Assembly: GCA_937998355.1 (NCBI GenBank)
Contig: CALLDI010000009.1
Span: 136,358 to 200,357 of the forward strand
Source of the DNA: an uncultured Eggerthella sp.
GTDB taxonomy: Bacteria; Actinomycetota; Coriobacteriia; Coriobacteriales; Eggerthellaceae
Length of the DNA stretch: 64,000 nt
Direction: 5' to 3'
Of the stretch, positions 54,937-63,870 are shown one piece after another (positions within the stretch are counted from its first letter, which is position 1; each line of letters starts with the position of its first letter). The notes beneath the pieces were generated by a model. That model ran no database searches and had not been told where the DNA came from. It saw only the letters and a program-made list of their open reading frames with translations. The translations under genes and the position numbers were made by a program.

Positions 54937-56025
54937 CTACCTTTCCGTGCAGCTGATACAAGGATCGATAGTAAGCACGATCATATTGACGTCGGCAAGA
55001 TCGCAGCCCTTCAGCGCCATGGTCATACCAGCGATGTTCTGCGTGGTTGGCGTTCTGATGCGCATGCGCTCGAGGTTCTTCGTTCCGTTGCCAGAGCAGT
55101 AGTAATACACTTCACCGCGCGGCTGTTCGAGGATATTGCAGGCTTCGCTGCCAGCAGCAGGAGCGCCCTTCACGGGAACGTAGAAATCGCCACCAGGGAT
55201 CTTGTCGATGAACTCGTTGATGATGTCGATCGACTGGAGCACCTCTTCAGCGCGAACCTTCACGCGACCGTAGCAATCGCCCTCGGTCGAGAGGATCGAA
55301 TGGAATTCCGCCAAGTCGCCATAAGCGCCGAAGCCCAAACGGCGAACGTCGTTATCGAGATTGCTCGCACGAGCGAACGGACCGACCATGCCGTAGCTGA
55401 TCGCGTCCTCGGGCGAGATGTAGCCAACGCCAACCAGGCGATTCTTGACCGAAGTGTCCTTCAAGAACGCATTGCAGATCTGCTTGTATTCATCCTTGAT
55501 GCTCTCGAGCTTATCCTTAATGGCTTGCAGCATCGGTGCATCGATATCCTTCGTCACACCGCCGATGAGCGTATAGGAAAGGATGACGCGACCGCCTGCC
55601 ACCGCCTCGAAGATGTCGAGGATGCGCTCTCGCAAACGCCAGCAATGCATGAAGAGGCTCTCGAAGCCGAATGCATCAGCCGCAAGACCCATCCACAGCA
55701 GATGCGAATGCAAGCGTGAAAGTTCGTGCATGATCGCGCGCAAGTATTCAGCACGCGGTGGAACTTCGACGTCCATCAGGCGCTCAACGGTCTGTGCATA
55801 CCCATAGCTATGACCGAACGCGCAGATGCCGCAGATGCGCTCTGCGACATAGATGAACTGATGGATATCGCGCGTCTCGACGAGCTTCTCGAGGCCGCGG
55901 TGGATGAAGCCGATCTGAGGGAGCACGTCGACGACGGTCTCGTCTTCGACGACGAGGTCGAGGTGCAATGGTTCGGGCAGAACGGGATGTTGAGGACCAA
56001 AAGGAATGACTTGTGCTTTACCCAT
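54937..56025 (-). CDS. echE: Ech [NiFe] hydrogenase large subunit EchE
   Basis: The catalytic NuoD-like subunit. The 362-residue product keeps both pairs of nickel-binding cysteines: RICGICAFGH (C65, C68) and DPCISCTER at the C-terminus (C356, C359). Complex I NuoD lacks these, so this is a true group 4 hydrogenase. The protein ends right after the second motif, so no C-terminal peptide has to be cut off, as known for EchE and CooH. GGGGAG precedes the ATG. It lies between echD and echF with gaps of three and four bases. Confidence 0.94.
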   Translation of the reverse strand: MGKAQVIPFGPQHPVLPEPLHLDLVVEDETVVDVLPQIGFIHRGLEKLVETRDIHQFIYVAERICGICAFGHSYGYAQTVERLMDVEVPPRAEYLRAIMHELSRLHSHLLWMGLAADAFGFESLFMHCWRLRERILDIFEAVAGGRVILSYTLIGGVTKDIDAPMLQAIKDKLESIKDEYKQICNAFLKDTSVKNRLVGVGYISPEDAISYGMVGPFARASNLDNDVRRLGFGAYGDLAEFHSILSTEGDCYGRVKVRAEEVLQSIDIINEFIDKIPGGDFYVPVKGAPAAGSEACNILEQPRGEVYYYCSGNGTKNLERMRIRTPTTQNIAGMTMALKGCDLADVNMIVLTIDPCISCTER

Positions 56026-56028
56026 GAT

Positions 56029-56604
56029 CTACTCCCCTTCCTCTTTCGTTTCCGCATCAGCGCTCGCAGGAGCATCGGCTGCAGGTTCTGCAGGCTTCTC
56101 CGCTTTCGTAGCGGGAGCTTTCTCGGATGCGCCTTCGTCGCTCTTCGCAGCGGCTTCCTTCGCCTCTTTAGCCGCCTTAGCAGCCTTCGCTGCTTTCGCC
56201 TTCGCGATCTTAGCAGCCTTCTCGCGTGCCGCGAGCTGTTCAGGAGAGACGATGGTCATAGGCGCTTCGACCCCTTCAGGGAAACGGTAGAACGCACCTT
56301 CGAAGTCGATCAAGTTACCGACGATGTTGACGCCGTACAGGTCGTGCGCTTCGTTCTCGTTCACGAACACCGCGATGAACAGCGGCGTGAGCGACGGAAT
56401 CTCTGTCTCGCCCTTGACCACGCCTGTGATGCGACGATTGATGACCTCGTTGTCCTTGACGAAGGTGTAATACAACCAGATGGAGTCGTCCTCTTTCGTG
56501 AGCGCCATCATCTGCGTGAGCTGATAACCCTGCTCCTTGTATTCGGTAGCAGCGTCCACCAATTCGTCTATCTCGATAGGGACGAAGCTTTCGATGAATT
56601 CCAT
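56029..56604 (-). CDS. echD: Ech hydrogenase subunit EchD (NuoC-like)
   Basis: A 191-residue peripheral subunit. Residues 1-120 resemble NuoC/EchD (FIESFVPIEIDELVDAA, SLTPLFIAVFVNENEAHDLYGVNI and FYRFPE). Residues 124-191 are an added tail, first Ala/Lys-rich then Ala/Glu/Pro-rich, similar in makeup to those on EchF and S20. AAAGGGG precedes the ATG. Position between echC and echE supports the call. Confidence 0.85.
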   Translation of the reverse strand: MEFIESFVPIEIDELVDAATEYKEQGYQLTQMMALTKEDDSIWLYYTFVKDNEVINRRITGVVKGETEIPSLTPLFIAVFVNENEAHDLYGVNIVGNLIDFEGAFYRFPEGVEAPMTIVSPEQLAAREKAAKIAKAKAAKAAKAAKEAKEAAAKSDEGASEKAPATKAEKPAEPAADAPASADAETKEEGE

Positions 56605-56606
56605 CT

Positions 56607-57053
56607 TCAGGCCCCTTTCTTCTTCTCTGCTTTGAGCTTCTTGGATTTCTCCTCCAAGATGCCGATGCCTTCTACCACCGCATCGATGATGGCTTCAGGA
56701 CGGATCGCACAGCCCGGTGCGTACACATCGACTGGGATCGCCTTATCGACACCGCCGATGATGTTGTAGCAATCCTTGAAGATACCTGCCGTGCATGCGC
56801 ATACGCCGCATGCGATGACCACCTTCGGTTCCACCATCTGGTCGTAGATCTCTTGCACGACGCTGATATTGCGCTCGTTGATGCCGCCCGTGATGAGGAA
56901 GATATCCGCATGCTTGGGATTGCCCGTGTTCACGATGCCGAAGCGCTCGACATCGTAGAGCGGCGTGAGCGCTGCCAATACTTCGATATCGCATCCATTG
57001 CAACTCGAACCGTCGTAATGAATGACCCAAGGAGATTTAGAAACAGAAGACAT
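56607..57053 (-). CDS. echC: Ech hydrogenase small subunit EchC (NuoB-like)
   Basis: The 148-residue small subunit that holds the proximal 4Fe-4S cluster next to the NiFe site. The DGSSCNGCDIE motif (C18, C21), the ACGVCACTAG segment (C82, C85) and APGCAIRPE (C115) match the NuoB/hydrogenase small-subunit pattern. AAGGAGG precedes the ATG. Confidence 0.92.
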   Translation of the reverse strand: MSSVSKSPWVIHYDGSSCNGCDIEVLAALTPLYDVERFGIVNTGNPKHADIFLITGGINERNISVVQEIYDQMVEPKVVIACGVCACTAGIFKDCYNIIGGVDKAIPVDVYAPGCAIRPEAIIDAVVEGIGILEEKSKKLKAEKKKGA

Positions 57054-57062
57054 GTTTCCTCC

Positions 57063-57944
57063 TTACAAGAACGCAAGTACGATGATGTTGATGCCACCCA
57101 GGATCAACGTGATGATCCACGTGGACTTCAGCACCATCTGCCATTTGACGCGAGCGAAATTGTTGTCGATCCAGATCTCGAGCAAGTAGATGAGGATGAA
57201 AGCCGCGATCGCGATCGCGATCGAGATCGGGTCGCCCCAAATGAAGAACATGACGATCCAACCCATGTACAAGATATTCTCGCACCAGTGCATGATCTCG
57301 ATCTGAGCCAGCGTCTTGCCCGACATTTCGGTAGTTACACCTTTTACCAGTTCTTGATGTGCATGATGTGAATATGAGAGGTCGAACGGAGATTTCCTCA
57401 ATTTAATCGTAAGTATGTAGAGCATGCCGAAGAAGATACCCCACAAACTGAAGATGATCGGCGAATCAAGGAAGGGCAGCACGGAAAGATCGAAGCTTCC
57501 CGTTGCCATGAAGAAACCGACCGCGAGCAAGAGCACCATCGGCTCATAGGCCATGATCTGCAGCGTTTCGCGATGCGCACCTGCCTCCGAGAACGGAGAG
57601 CGCGATGCATAAGCCGCCATGACGAACATGAGCTCTGCCAGCGTGATGACGAAGATGCACAGCAGCAGGTTGCCACCGGAGAAGAAGATGCCTCCGGCGA
57701 GGAACGTGAACACGAGCGCACAGACGACATAGGTACCGATCGTGCCGTTCACGGCCACATTGTCCTTGTCGATGAGCTTGCGCACATCGTAGAAAGGCTG
57801 CAGCAGAGGCGGCCCTACCCTGCCTTGCATGCGCGCGCTGACGATGCGGTCGATGCCAGCGAGCAAACAACCGAACACGGTCGCGACGATCGCGAAGATG
57901 ACCGAGGCGCCAAGGGTGATGAGGATCGAGATGAACGTTTCCAT
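57063..57944 (-). CDS. echB: Ech hydrogenase membrane subunit EchB (NuoH-like)
   Basis: A 293-residue membrane protein with about eight helices, related to NuoH, which links the hydrogenase arm to the ion-pumping part. The family marks are DRIVSARMQGRVGPPLLQPFYDVRKLIDK and the FSEAGAHRETLQIMAYEP segment (split). AAAGGAGG precedes the ATG. It lies between echA and echC. Confidence 0.93.
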   Translation of the reverse strand: METFISILITLGASVIFAIVATVFGCLLAGIDRIVSARMQGRVGPPLLQPFYDVRKLIDKDNVAVNGTIGTYVVCALVFTFLAGGIFFSGGNLLLCIFVITLAELMFVMAAYASRSPFSEAGAHRETLQIMAYEPMVLLLAVGFFMATGSFDLSVLPFLDSPIIFSLWGIFFGMLYILTIKLRKSPFDLSYSHHAHQELVKGVTTEMSGKTLAQIEIMHWCENILYMGWIVMFFIWGDPISIAIAIAAFILIYLLEIWIDNNFARVKWQMVLKSTWIITLILGGINIIVLAFL

Positions 57945-57959
57945 GAGCTGCCTCCTTTC

Positions 57960-59918
57960 TTACAGCAACGCAGTAAGGTTGACCACCGTTGAGACGATCG
58001 CCCAAATGAACGCGATGAGGATGAGTATGTAGCAGATGATGGTGCCGATGGGCGTGAGCTTCGCCTCACCGAACCAATCGTCCAGATACCAATTGCGCAC
58101 CGTAGCCTCTTGTGGCTGCGAGAGCGAATTGAGGAAGACGCGCGATTCGTTATCGACCGACACGCCTGACAGATAGACACTGGCTTTCTTAGCCTTGGTC
58201 TTCTTGCGCAATACGCCGAACATCATGATGACCATGAACAGCACGATGATGGTGGATAGATAGAGGTTCTCATCGCGGATCGGCTGGATGCTCATGCCAA
58301 GAATGGAGCTGATATAGGGTTCGACCAGGTAGTTCGAGATGAGCGGAATGAGCGCGCACGCGAGCACCGCGAGCACGACCATGACCGCATCGGCGAACCA
58401 TTCGCTCTTATGGACCGTGATCTCGACGTTGTCCGGCTCGCCCGCGATGGCGGAGAGCTTGCCGAGCCATTTAGCCCAGAACATGAACGTAGCGGCGGAA
58501 CCGAATGCCAACATGAGGATGAGCGCGATCTGACGCGTGCCGATGAGCGTGACGAGCGTAGCCCACTTCGCGATGAGCATGCCGAAGGGCGCGATGAACA
58601 TGATCATGATGCCCAACATCATGAGGCGCGCAAGACGTGGCATACGCTCGAAGAGCGAGTCCATGTCTTCGAGGTTACGCGAACCGATATGGTGCTCTGC
58701 CGTACCGACGCACAGGAAGAGCAGGCTCTTCGCGATCGCATGGAAGATGACCAGGAAGATGGCTGCCCAGATCGCTTCTGCCGTGCCGACGCCCGCGCAA
58801 GCCGTGATGAGGCCGAGGTTCGCGATGGTCGAATACGCGAGCACGCGCTTCGCGTTCACCTGCGAGATAGCGAGGAACGAACAGAAGAGGAACGTAAGGC
58901 CGCCCACCAAGATGACGAAGATGGAAGGACCGAACGAAACCGCATAGATAGGCGCGCACTTGATGAGCATGAAGACGCCCGCCTTCACCATGGTTGATGA
59001 ATGCAAGAGCGCACTGGTAGGTGTCGGAGCGACCATCGCACCTAGAAGCCACGTATGGAATGGCATCTGCGCTGCTTTGGTCATGCCTGCCAAGCTCAAG
59101 CACGTGAGCGGGAAGACGACCAGCGCAGGCGCGAGCGAGCCGATGACGATGAAGTCGAGGAAATCGACCGTGTTGAACTGGAGCACGAGATAGAACAGTG
59201 CCGCCAGGAATGCGATGCCGCCGACCATGTTCATGACGATCTGGCGAAAAGCGTTCGCGATCGCTTCTTCAGTGCGGGTATAACCGATCAGGAGGAACGA
59301 ACAGACCGTTGTGATCTCCCAACCCGCGTAGAGCCAAACCATGTTGTTGCAGAAGATGATGGCATACATGGCCGCAAGGAAGATGAACATGAGCGCGAAG
59401 AAGCGCGGGCGACGATCCGCCTCATGCTTGTGCTCGCGCTGGAAATCTTCCATGTATCCGATGGAGTAGATGCAGATGCCCGCACCGACCAAGCCGATGA
59501 TGAGCGTCATGATGAGGGAGAGCGAGTCGACGTATAGGCCACGCAAGCACGTGAGGTCATGCGCGAAGCCGAACTCGAACACGAGCGTGCCGATGAGCTG
59601 GATCGCAGCGAGCCCCAAGACCCAATACCTGCGGTACTTGACGCTATAGAAGATGACGATGGCGCCCACGATGACGCTGATCGCGATCGAGCACCAGTCG
59701 ACGATCGGGATCGGCGCATCCGCTGAACCGACCGTGCCAGTGAGCATGAAGTACGTTCCCGTGGTTCCGATATTCATCGCTACGAACGCGATGGACGCAC
59801 CCATGATGATGATGCTCGCGACCCAAACGATCACGTTTCTGACCTTGTTCTGCCTGAAGATCAGCAGCAAGGCGGCGACCACAAGTGGAAAGAGGATCAG
59901 AAATCCAATCATCTCCAT
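57960..59918 (-). CDS. echA: Ech hydrogenase membrane subunit EchA (NuoL/Mrp-like)
   Basis: A 652-residue proton- or sodium-translocating antiporter-like subunit with about 14-16 helices. It has the NuoL/M/N core, including HTWLLGAMVAPTPTSALLHSSTMVKAGVF, the charged helix residues before it, and the HAIAKSLLFLCVGTAEH segment. AAGGGGG precedes the ATG. It starts the echABCDEF operon, about 155 bases downstream of walJ, where a promoter would be expected but is not clear to me. Confidence 0.93.
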   Translation of the reverse strand: MEMIGFLILFPLVVAALLLIFRQNKVRNVIVWVASIIIMGASIAFVAMNIGTTGTYFMLTGTVGSADAPIPIVDWCSIAISVIVGAIVIFYSVKYRRYWVLGLAAIQLIGTLVFEFGFAHDLTCLRGLYVDSLSLIMTLIIGLVGAGICIYSIGYMEDFQREHKHEADRRPRFFALMFIFLAAMYAIIFCNNMVWLYAGWEITTVCSFLLIGYTRTEEAIANAFRQIVMNMVGGIAFLAALFYLVLQFNTVDFLDFIVIGSLAPALVVFPLTCLSLAGMTKAAQMPFHTWLLGAMVAPTPTSALLHSSTMVKAGVFMLIKCAPIYAVSFGPSIFVILVGGLTFLFCSFLAISQVNAKRVLAYSTIANLGLITACAGVGTAEAIWAAIFLVIFHAIAKSLLFLCVGTAEHHIGSRNLEDMDSLFERMPRLARLMMLGIMIMFIAPFGMLIAKWATLVTLIGTRQIALILMLAFGSAATFMFWAKWLGKLSAIAGEPDNVEITVHKSEWFADAVMVVLAVLACALIPLISNYLVEPYISSILGMSIQPIRDENLYLSTIIVLFMVIMMFGVLRKKTKAKKASVYLSGVSVDNESRVFLNSLSQPQEATVRNWYLDDWFGEAKLTPIGTIICYILILIAFIWAIVSTVVNLTALL

Positions 59919-60074
59919 GCTTGTTCCCCCTTTTGTAGGAGCTGATAGAAAAGCGACTAATTCAGTCTCATTTCTTCACTGTATTACTTTGCATTCAGGT
60001 AGGGCCTCACGCATCGTTATGGAGATGATATGCTCGGTAAGTGGGCTGGCGAACCGATCGCCCGAGCGAAGGTT

Positions 60075-61019
60075 TCACGAGGTGATGAAGACGGGACGGT
60101 GCTGGTAGGCACAGGTCACCGCAACGTGTGAGCCCGCACGATCGACCACTGCACGAAGCGTTTCGACCGGCAAACGATAGGTATTGTTGTTCTCCGAAAT
60201 ATGAAGCGCGACCACGGTCTCGAGCTCATCACAAAGCAGTGCTTCGAGCACTTCAGCCGCCTGATCGTTGCTCAAGTGCCCTCGATCGGAACCGACACGT
60301 TCCTTGAGCATGCGCGGATACGGACCGTTCTTCAGCATCATCACATCGTGATTGCTCTCAAGGCCCAAGATGCGCACACCGCGCAACCCCGCGAGCGCCT
60401 CAGATAAGACGATGCCCGTATCGGTGATGAAGCCGAGCGCATCGCTACCGCATTCGACGCGAAGACCGAACGATGCCTCCACATCATGGGAGGTAGGCAG
60501 CGCGATGGCATCGATCGCCCCGACCGAGATACGCTCCCCCGCCTCGATGAAGTGAATTGCGTTCACCTCGGCAGCCTTCCGCAGCTCTTTGCTCGCTCGT
60601 AGCGTGCGCTCATCCATGAAGAGCGGCACTTCGATGCCTTTTGCGTTCAGACCGCGCAAGATCACTCCCAGATTCTTCACATGATCGGAATGAGCGTGCG
60701 TTATGAAGATACCCTTGAGGCCCGCAAGGTCGAAACCGCCCTGTTCACTGAATCCGAACACATCGCGCTTGCAGATGCCCGCATCGATGAGAAGACCTTC
60801 ACCCGAGATGCGATCCCAGACCACTGAAGCGTTGCCTTTGCTCCCGCTTCCGAGCACGAGCAGCGCAAGACGACGCTCACGGGTATCATCCCTGAGCGTA
60901 GATTCACCCATGCGCAACGCACTGGATTCACGATCGATCGATAGACGTTGTTGATGATGACGACGCGCCTCGATCTCGGCGCGCGTAAAGGAGCGATCCT
61001 CTTGATCGTGCGAGGTCAT
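60075..61019 (-). CDS. walJ: MBL-fold hydrolase, WalJ/YycJ type
   Basis: A 314-residue metallo-beta-lactamase-fold protein. LALLVLGSGSKGNASVVW, THAHSDHVKNLG (metal binding) and LESNHDVMMLKNGPYP are marks of WalJ/YycJ, a 5'-3' exonuclease-like protein associated with the WalRK genes in Firmicutes. No walR or walK is nearby. Residues 1-48 are an unconserved polar start, and no clear ribosome-binding site precedes either the ATG at 61019 or the one at 60911, so the start is uncertain. It is probably co-transcribed with the DUF1846 gene, four bases upstream. Confidence 0.82.
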   Translation of the reverse strand: MTSHDQEDRSFTRAEIEARRHHQQRLSIDRESSALRMGESTLRDDTRERRLALLVLGSGSKGNASVVWDRISGEGLLIDAGICKRDVFGFSEQGGFDLAGLKGIFITHAHSDHVKNLGVILRGLNAKGIEVPLFMDERTLRASKELRKAAEVNAIHFIEAGERISVGAIDAIALPTSHDVEASFGLRVECGSDALGFITDTGIVLSEALAGLRGVRILGLESNHDVMMLKNGPYPRMLKERVGSDRGHLSNDQAAEVLEALLCDELETVVALHISENNNTYRLPVETLRAVVDRAGSHVAVTCAYQHRPVFITS

Positions 61020-61022
61020 GAT

Positions 61023-62504
61023 CTATTTGTGATAGTAACGATGAAGCTCGTACTTTGGTTCACAACACACGTTCATGCCGAGCTTCTTATAGAACCGTTC
61101 GTCCGCCTCAGAGATGATGACCGTGAAGAATGCATCGCAGCCGCGCAGACGATCCACGCAATCGAGCACCTTCTTCGCAGTCGGATTCGTAGCCGAGCTG
61201 ATAGCCAACGCGATGATGGTCTCGTCGGAATGAAGGCGCGGATTGTTCGAATTCAGAACGCTCGTCTTCAACGTGCAGATCGGCTCGATAGCCTCATCAG
61301 AGATGACGTCCGCATCAGGCTCAACACCCGCCATAGCCTTGAGTGCATTGATGAGCGTACATGCAGCAGCCCCGAGATTCGTAGAGGTCTTACCCGTTAC
61401 CACGCTTCCGTCAGGAAGCATGATCGCACCTACGGGCGCACCCGTGGTCTCTTCTTTGAGCAGAGCAGCGCTTCGGGCTTTCAGATCGTTCACGCTCACG
61501 CCCGCTTGATTCATGAGCAGCTCGCACTTGTCGATCTGATTCTGTCCCATACCAGTACGCTTCACGTCAGTTGCTGTCTGGAAATAGCGACGCACGATCT
61601 CCATGCGCGCTGCATCCATGCACGCGTCGTCGTCGCTGATCGCAAAGCCCGCCATGTTCACGCCCATATCGGTCGGCGACTGATAGGGACAGCTTCCCGA
61701 GATGCGATCCATCATGGCTTTCAACACAGGGAATATCTCGACGTCGCGATTGTAGTTCACCGTGACCTCGTCGTAAGCTTCCAAGTGGAACGGGTCAATG
61801 ATGTTCGCATCGTTCAGATCGAGCGTCGCCGCTTCGTAGGCGATGTTCACTGGATGGCTGAGCGGAAGATTCCAAACCGGGAAGGTCTCATACTTCGCAT
61901 ATCCTGCTTTCACGCCACGTTTATTCTCGTGATAGAGCTGCGAAAGACAAGTAGCCATCTTACCCGAACCTGGACCGGGTGCAGTGACCACCACGAGCGG
62001 ACGTGTGGTCTCGACATATTCGTTCTTACCGTATCCCTCATCGCTGACGATGCGTTCGATATCGTTCGGATAACCAGGAATAGGATAGTGAAGATACGAC
62101 GTGATCCCGAGAGAATCGAGACGATGACGGAAAGCGTCTGCCGCTGTTTGACCAGCATATTGAGTGATAACGACCGAACCCACGTAGAAACCCATGCCAC
62201 GCAGGATATCCATGAGACGGAGCAGGTCTTCGTCGTAGGTGATGCCCAGGTCGCCACGAACCTTGTTCTGCTCGATATCGTTCGCATTGATGGCGAAGAT
62301 GATCTCGACATCATCCATGATGCTCTTGAGCATCGAGACCTTCGCGTCGGGCTTGAAGCCAGGGAGCACGCGCGAGGCATGAAGATCGTCGAAGAGCTTT
62401 CCGCCGAACTCGAGATAGAGCTTGCCACCGAACTGAGCGATACGATTCTGGATGTGCTCTGCTTGCATTGAGATGTATTTATCGTTATCGAAACCAATGC
62501 GCAT
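61023..62504 (-). CDS. DUF1846 family protein
   Basis: A 493-residue cytoplasmic protein of the DUF1846 family, recognised by RIGFDNDKY, FGGKLFDDLHASRVLPGF, INANDIE and the APGPGSGKMATCLSQLYHE motif, with a P-loop-like glycine run. It has no established function. I chose ATG 62504 because homologues begin M-(K/R)-IGFD and the GCGGG site fits its spacing; an ATG two codons earlier is possible. It lies four bases before walJ and is divergent from the membrane protein at 62644. Confidence 0.87.
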   Translation of the reverse strand: MRIGFDNDKYISMQAEHIQNRIAQFGGKLYLEFGGKLFDDLHASRVLPGFKPDAKVSMLKSIMDDVEIIFAINANDIEQNKVRGDLGITYDEDLLRLMDILRGMGFYVGSVVITQYAGQTAADAFRHRLDSLGITSYLHYPIPGYPNDIERIVSDEGYGKNEYVETTRPLVVVTAPGPGSGKMATCLSQLYHENKRGVKAGYAKYETFPVWNLPLSHPVNIAYEAATLDLNDANIIDPFHLEAYDEVTVNYNRDVEIFPVLKAMMDRISGSCPYQSPTDMGVNMAGFAISDDDACMDAARMEIVRRYFQTATDVKRTGMGQNQIDKCELLMNQAGVSVNDLKARSAALLKEETTGAPVGAIMLPDGSVVTGKTSTNLGAAACTLINALKAMAGVEPDADVISDEAIEPICTLKTSVLNSNNPRLHSDETIIALAISSATNPTAKKVLDCVDRLRGCDAFFTVIISEADERFYKKLGMNVCCEPKYELHRYYHK

Positions 62505-62643
62505 GAGCATGACCCGCTTTCTCGAACAAGAGCGTTAGACCAAGAAACCATTATCGTAGGTGTTGAATGCTGTATTAATAGTAGTTGAACATCTCCAAAA
62601 GAAAAGGTCTTGAACTCTAAAAAAATCCATTCGATAATGCTTA

Positions 62644-63537
62644 GTGCACCAAAAAGACCTCTCAGTGCATCCTCCCTTTTTTCGAACCATTTGGGGGCTC
62701 GTGTCTCGACCGAGAACATATACGCGCATCAACAAGATCCACTATACCAAGCTCATCTTCAGATCATGCTTGCTCATCGCTGCTATCGCGCTCTTCGCCA
62801 TCGATCAGCATTGGTTTCCTCTTACCGACGGGCACGTGGAATTGGCAGGTTTCATCTTCCTCGCCGTCGTGTGGATCGCATTCATCCCTGAGATGATCCG
62901 CCGCTTCTTCCCGAACGAGCATGAGAGCGCCGGCTGTCAGAAGCAATTCTCCAAGAACTACCAGCCACGTCCGCAAACAACGCTCTCTGAAACGATCGCA
63001 CGCATGCTTGGTCGCACGCAAGAAGAGATACAGAAGAAGGATTTTCGAGATGTGGTCATCATCGCTGTGTTCTGGATCGCGCTCAACGCGATCATCGGCG
63101 TGCTCTACTTCATCCACCTCATCGACGCGGGCATCCTCATCATCGTCTCGATGTTCTATGCAGTAGCCGACATCATCTGCATTCTGTTCTGGTGTCCTTT
63201 CCAAACGATCGTCATGAAGAACACCTGCTGCGCACAGTGCCGCATCTACAACTGGGACTACGCCATGATGTTCACGCCACTCGTTTTCATCGGCGGCTTC
63301 TGGGCACTCTCGCTGTTCTTCTGCGGATTCGCGCTGCTCATCAAATGGGAAGTGGACTACTACCGCTACCCCACTCGTTTCGCTGAAGAGACGAACGCCT
63401 ACCTTTCCTGCGAAGGCTGCAACGAACGTCTCTGCTCGCACAAAGCTTCCGTGCAACGCCTCCTCAAAGCGAAGACGAGCGCCTTCATCGAAGCACGCAC
63501 GAAAGCGACCTCCGAACTCGAAGAACGCTCGAAATGA
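62644..63537 (+). CDS. Unknown membrane protein with Cys-rich cytoplasmic motifs
   Basis: A 297-residue protein I do not recognise by name. About four hydrophobic segments (near 40-55, 68-83, 138-180 and 210-235) surround a polar loop. Two cysteine motifs flank the last membrane part: KNTCCAQCRIYNWD (about 197-210) and CEGCNERLCSHK (about 259-270), which could bind metal. The end is basic and charged. The start is unsure: GTG 62644 has no good site, while GTG 62701 follows GGGGG. It is divergent from DUF1846 and followed at once by a long hairpin. Confidence 0.7.
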   Translation: MHQKDLSVHPPFFRTIWGLVSRPRTYTRINKIHYTKLIFRSCLLIAAIALFAIDQHWFPLTDGHVELAGFIFLAVVWIAFIPEMIRRFFPNEHESAGCQKQFSKNYQPRPQTTLSETIARMLGRTQEEIQKKDFRDVVIIAVFWIALNAIIGVLYFIHLIDAGILIIVSMFYAVADIICILFWCPFQTIVMKNTCCAQCRIYNWDYAMMFTPLVFIGGFWALSLFFCGFALLIKWEVDYYRYPTRFAEETNAYLSCEGCNERLCSHKASVQRLLKAKTSAFIEARTKATSELEERSK

Positions 63538-63545
63538 ATGAACCT

Positions 63546-63655
63546 CGTGGATACGGAGTGGGGGTATGATCCGCTTGCGCAGCCGCGGTTGGTCGCTGCT
63601 CTTCGTCAACCGTAAGCGAGCAGCTGTAGGAGCATGCCCTCGCTCCGTATCCGCG
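63546..63655 (+). ncRNA. Long hairpin, candidate structured RNA
   Basis: Bases 63546-63572 pair with 63629-63655 over 27 positions: 22 Watson-Crick pairs, four G-U wobbles and one A-G mismatch. The wobbles exist only on the plus-strand RNA, so that strand appears to be the folded one. Inside, GCTT (63573-63576) can pair with AAGC (63614-63617) and CGGTTG (63586-63591) with CAACCG (63607-63612). It begins eight bases after a stop codon and ends 37 bases before the tRNA-Pro promoter. It has no T-run after it and does not match SRP RNA, tmRNA or RNase P. Family unknown. Confidence 0.5.
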
Positions 63656-63691
63656 CGCTTCTACCGTTCGATGTCTTTTCGTGCGTGCTCC

Positions 63692-63719
63692 TTGACGAAG
63701 ATCTCAGGTTTGATATTAT
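63692..63719 (+). promoter_or_regulatory. Promoter of tRNA-Pro
   Basis: TTGACG (63692-63697), a 16-base spacer and TATTAT (63714-63719) with an extended TG; start point near 63726, 18 bases before the tRNA. Confidence 0.7.
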
Positions 63720-63743
63720 ATCGAGGTTGCTTTTTTGAGCATT

Positions 63744-63820
<77 letters not shown>

Positions 63821-63827
63821 GGAACTT

Positions 63828-63870
63828 CAAAAGGTCCGGCGGTCGTAAGACTGCTGGACCTTTTTCTTTT
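63828..63870. terminator. Bidirectional terminator after tRNA-Pro
   Basis: AAAGGTCC...GGACCTTT stem (63833-63860 with two mismatches and loop GTAA) followed by TTTTTCTTTTT on the plus strand and TTTTG on the minus strand. It separates the tRNA from the convergent cell-wall-binding gene. Confidence 0.85.

Noticed and set aside
54459..59918. Respiratory complex I (nuo) instead of Ech
   Set aside because: Only six subunits are present and in ech order, and the NuoD-like subunit keeps both nickel-binding cysteine pairs, which complex I has lost.
63546..63655. SRP (4.5S) RNA as the identity of the long hairpin
   Set aside because: The near-invariant SRP apex (GGAAGGAAGCAG-type sequence) is absent from the loop.
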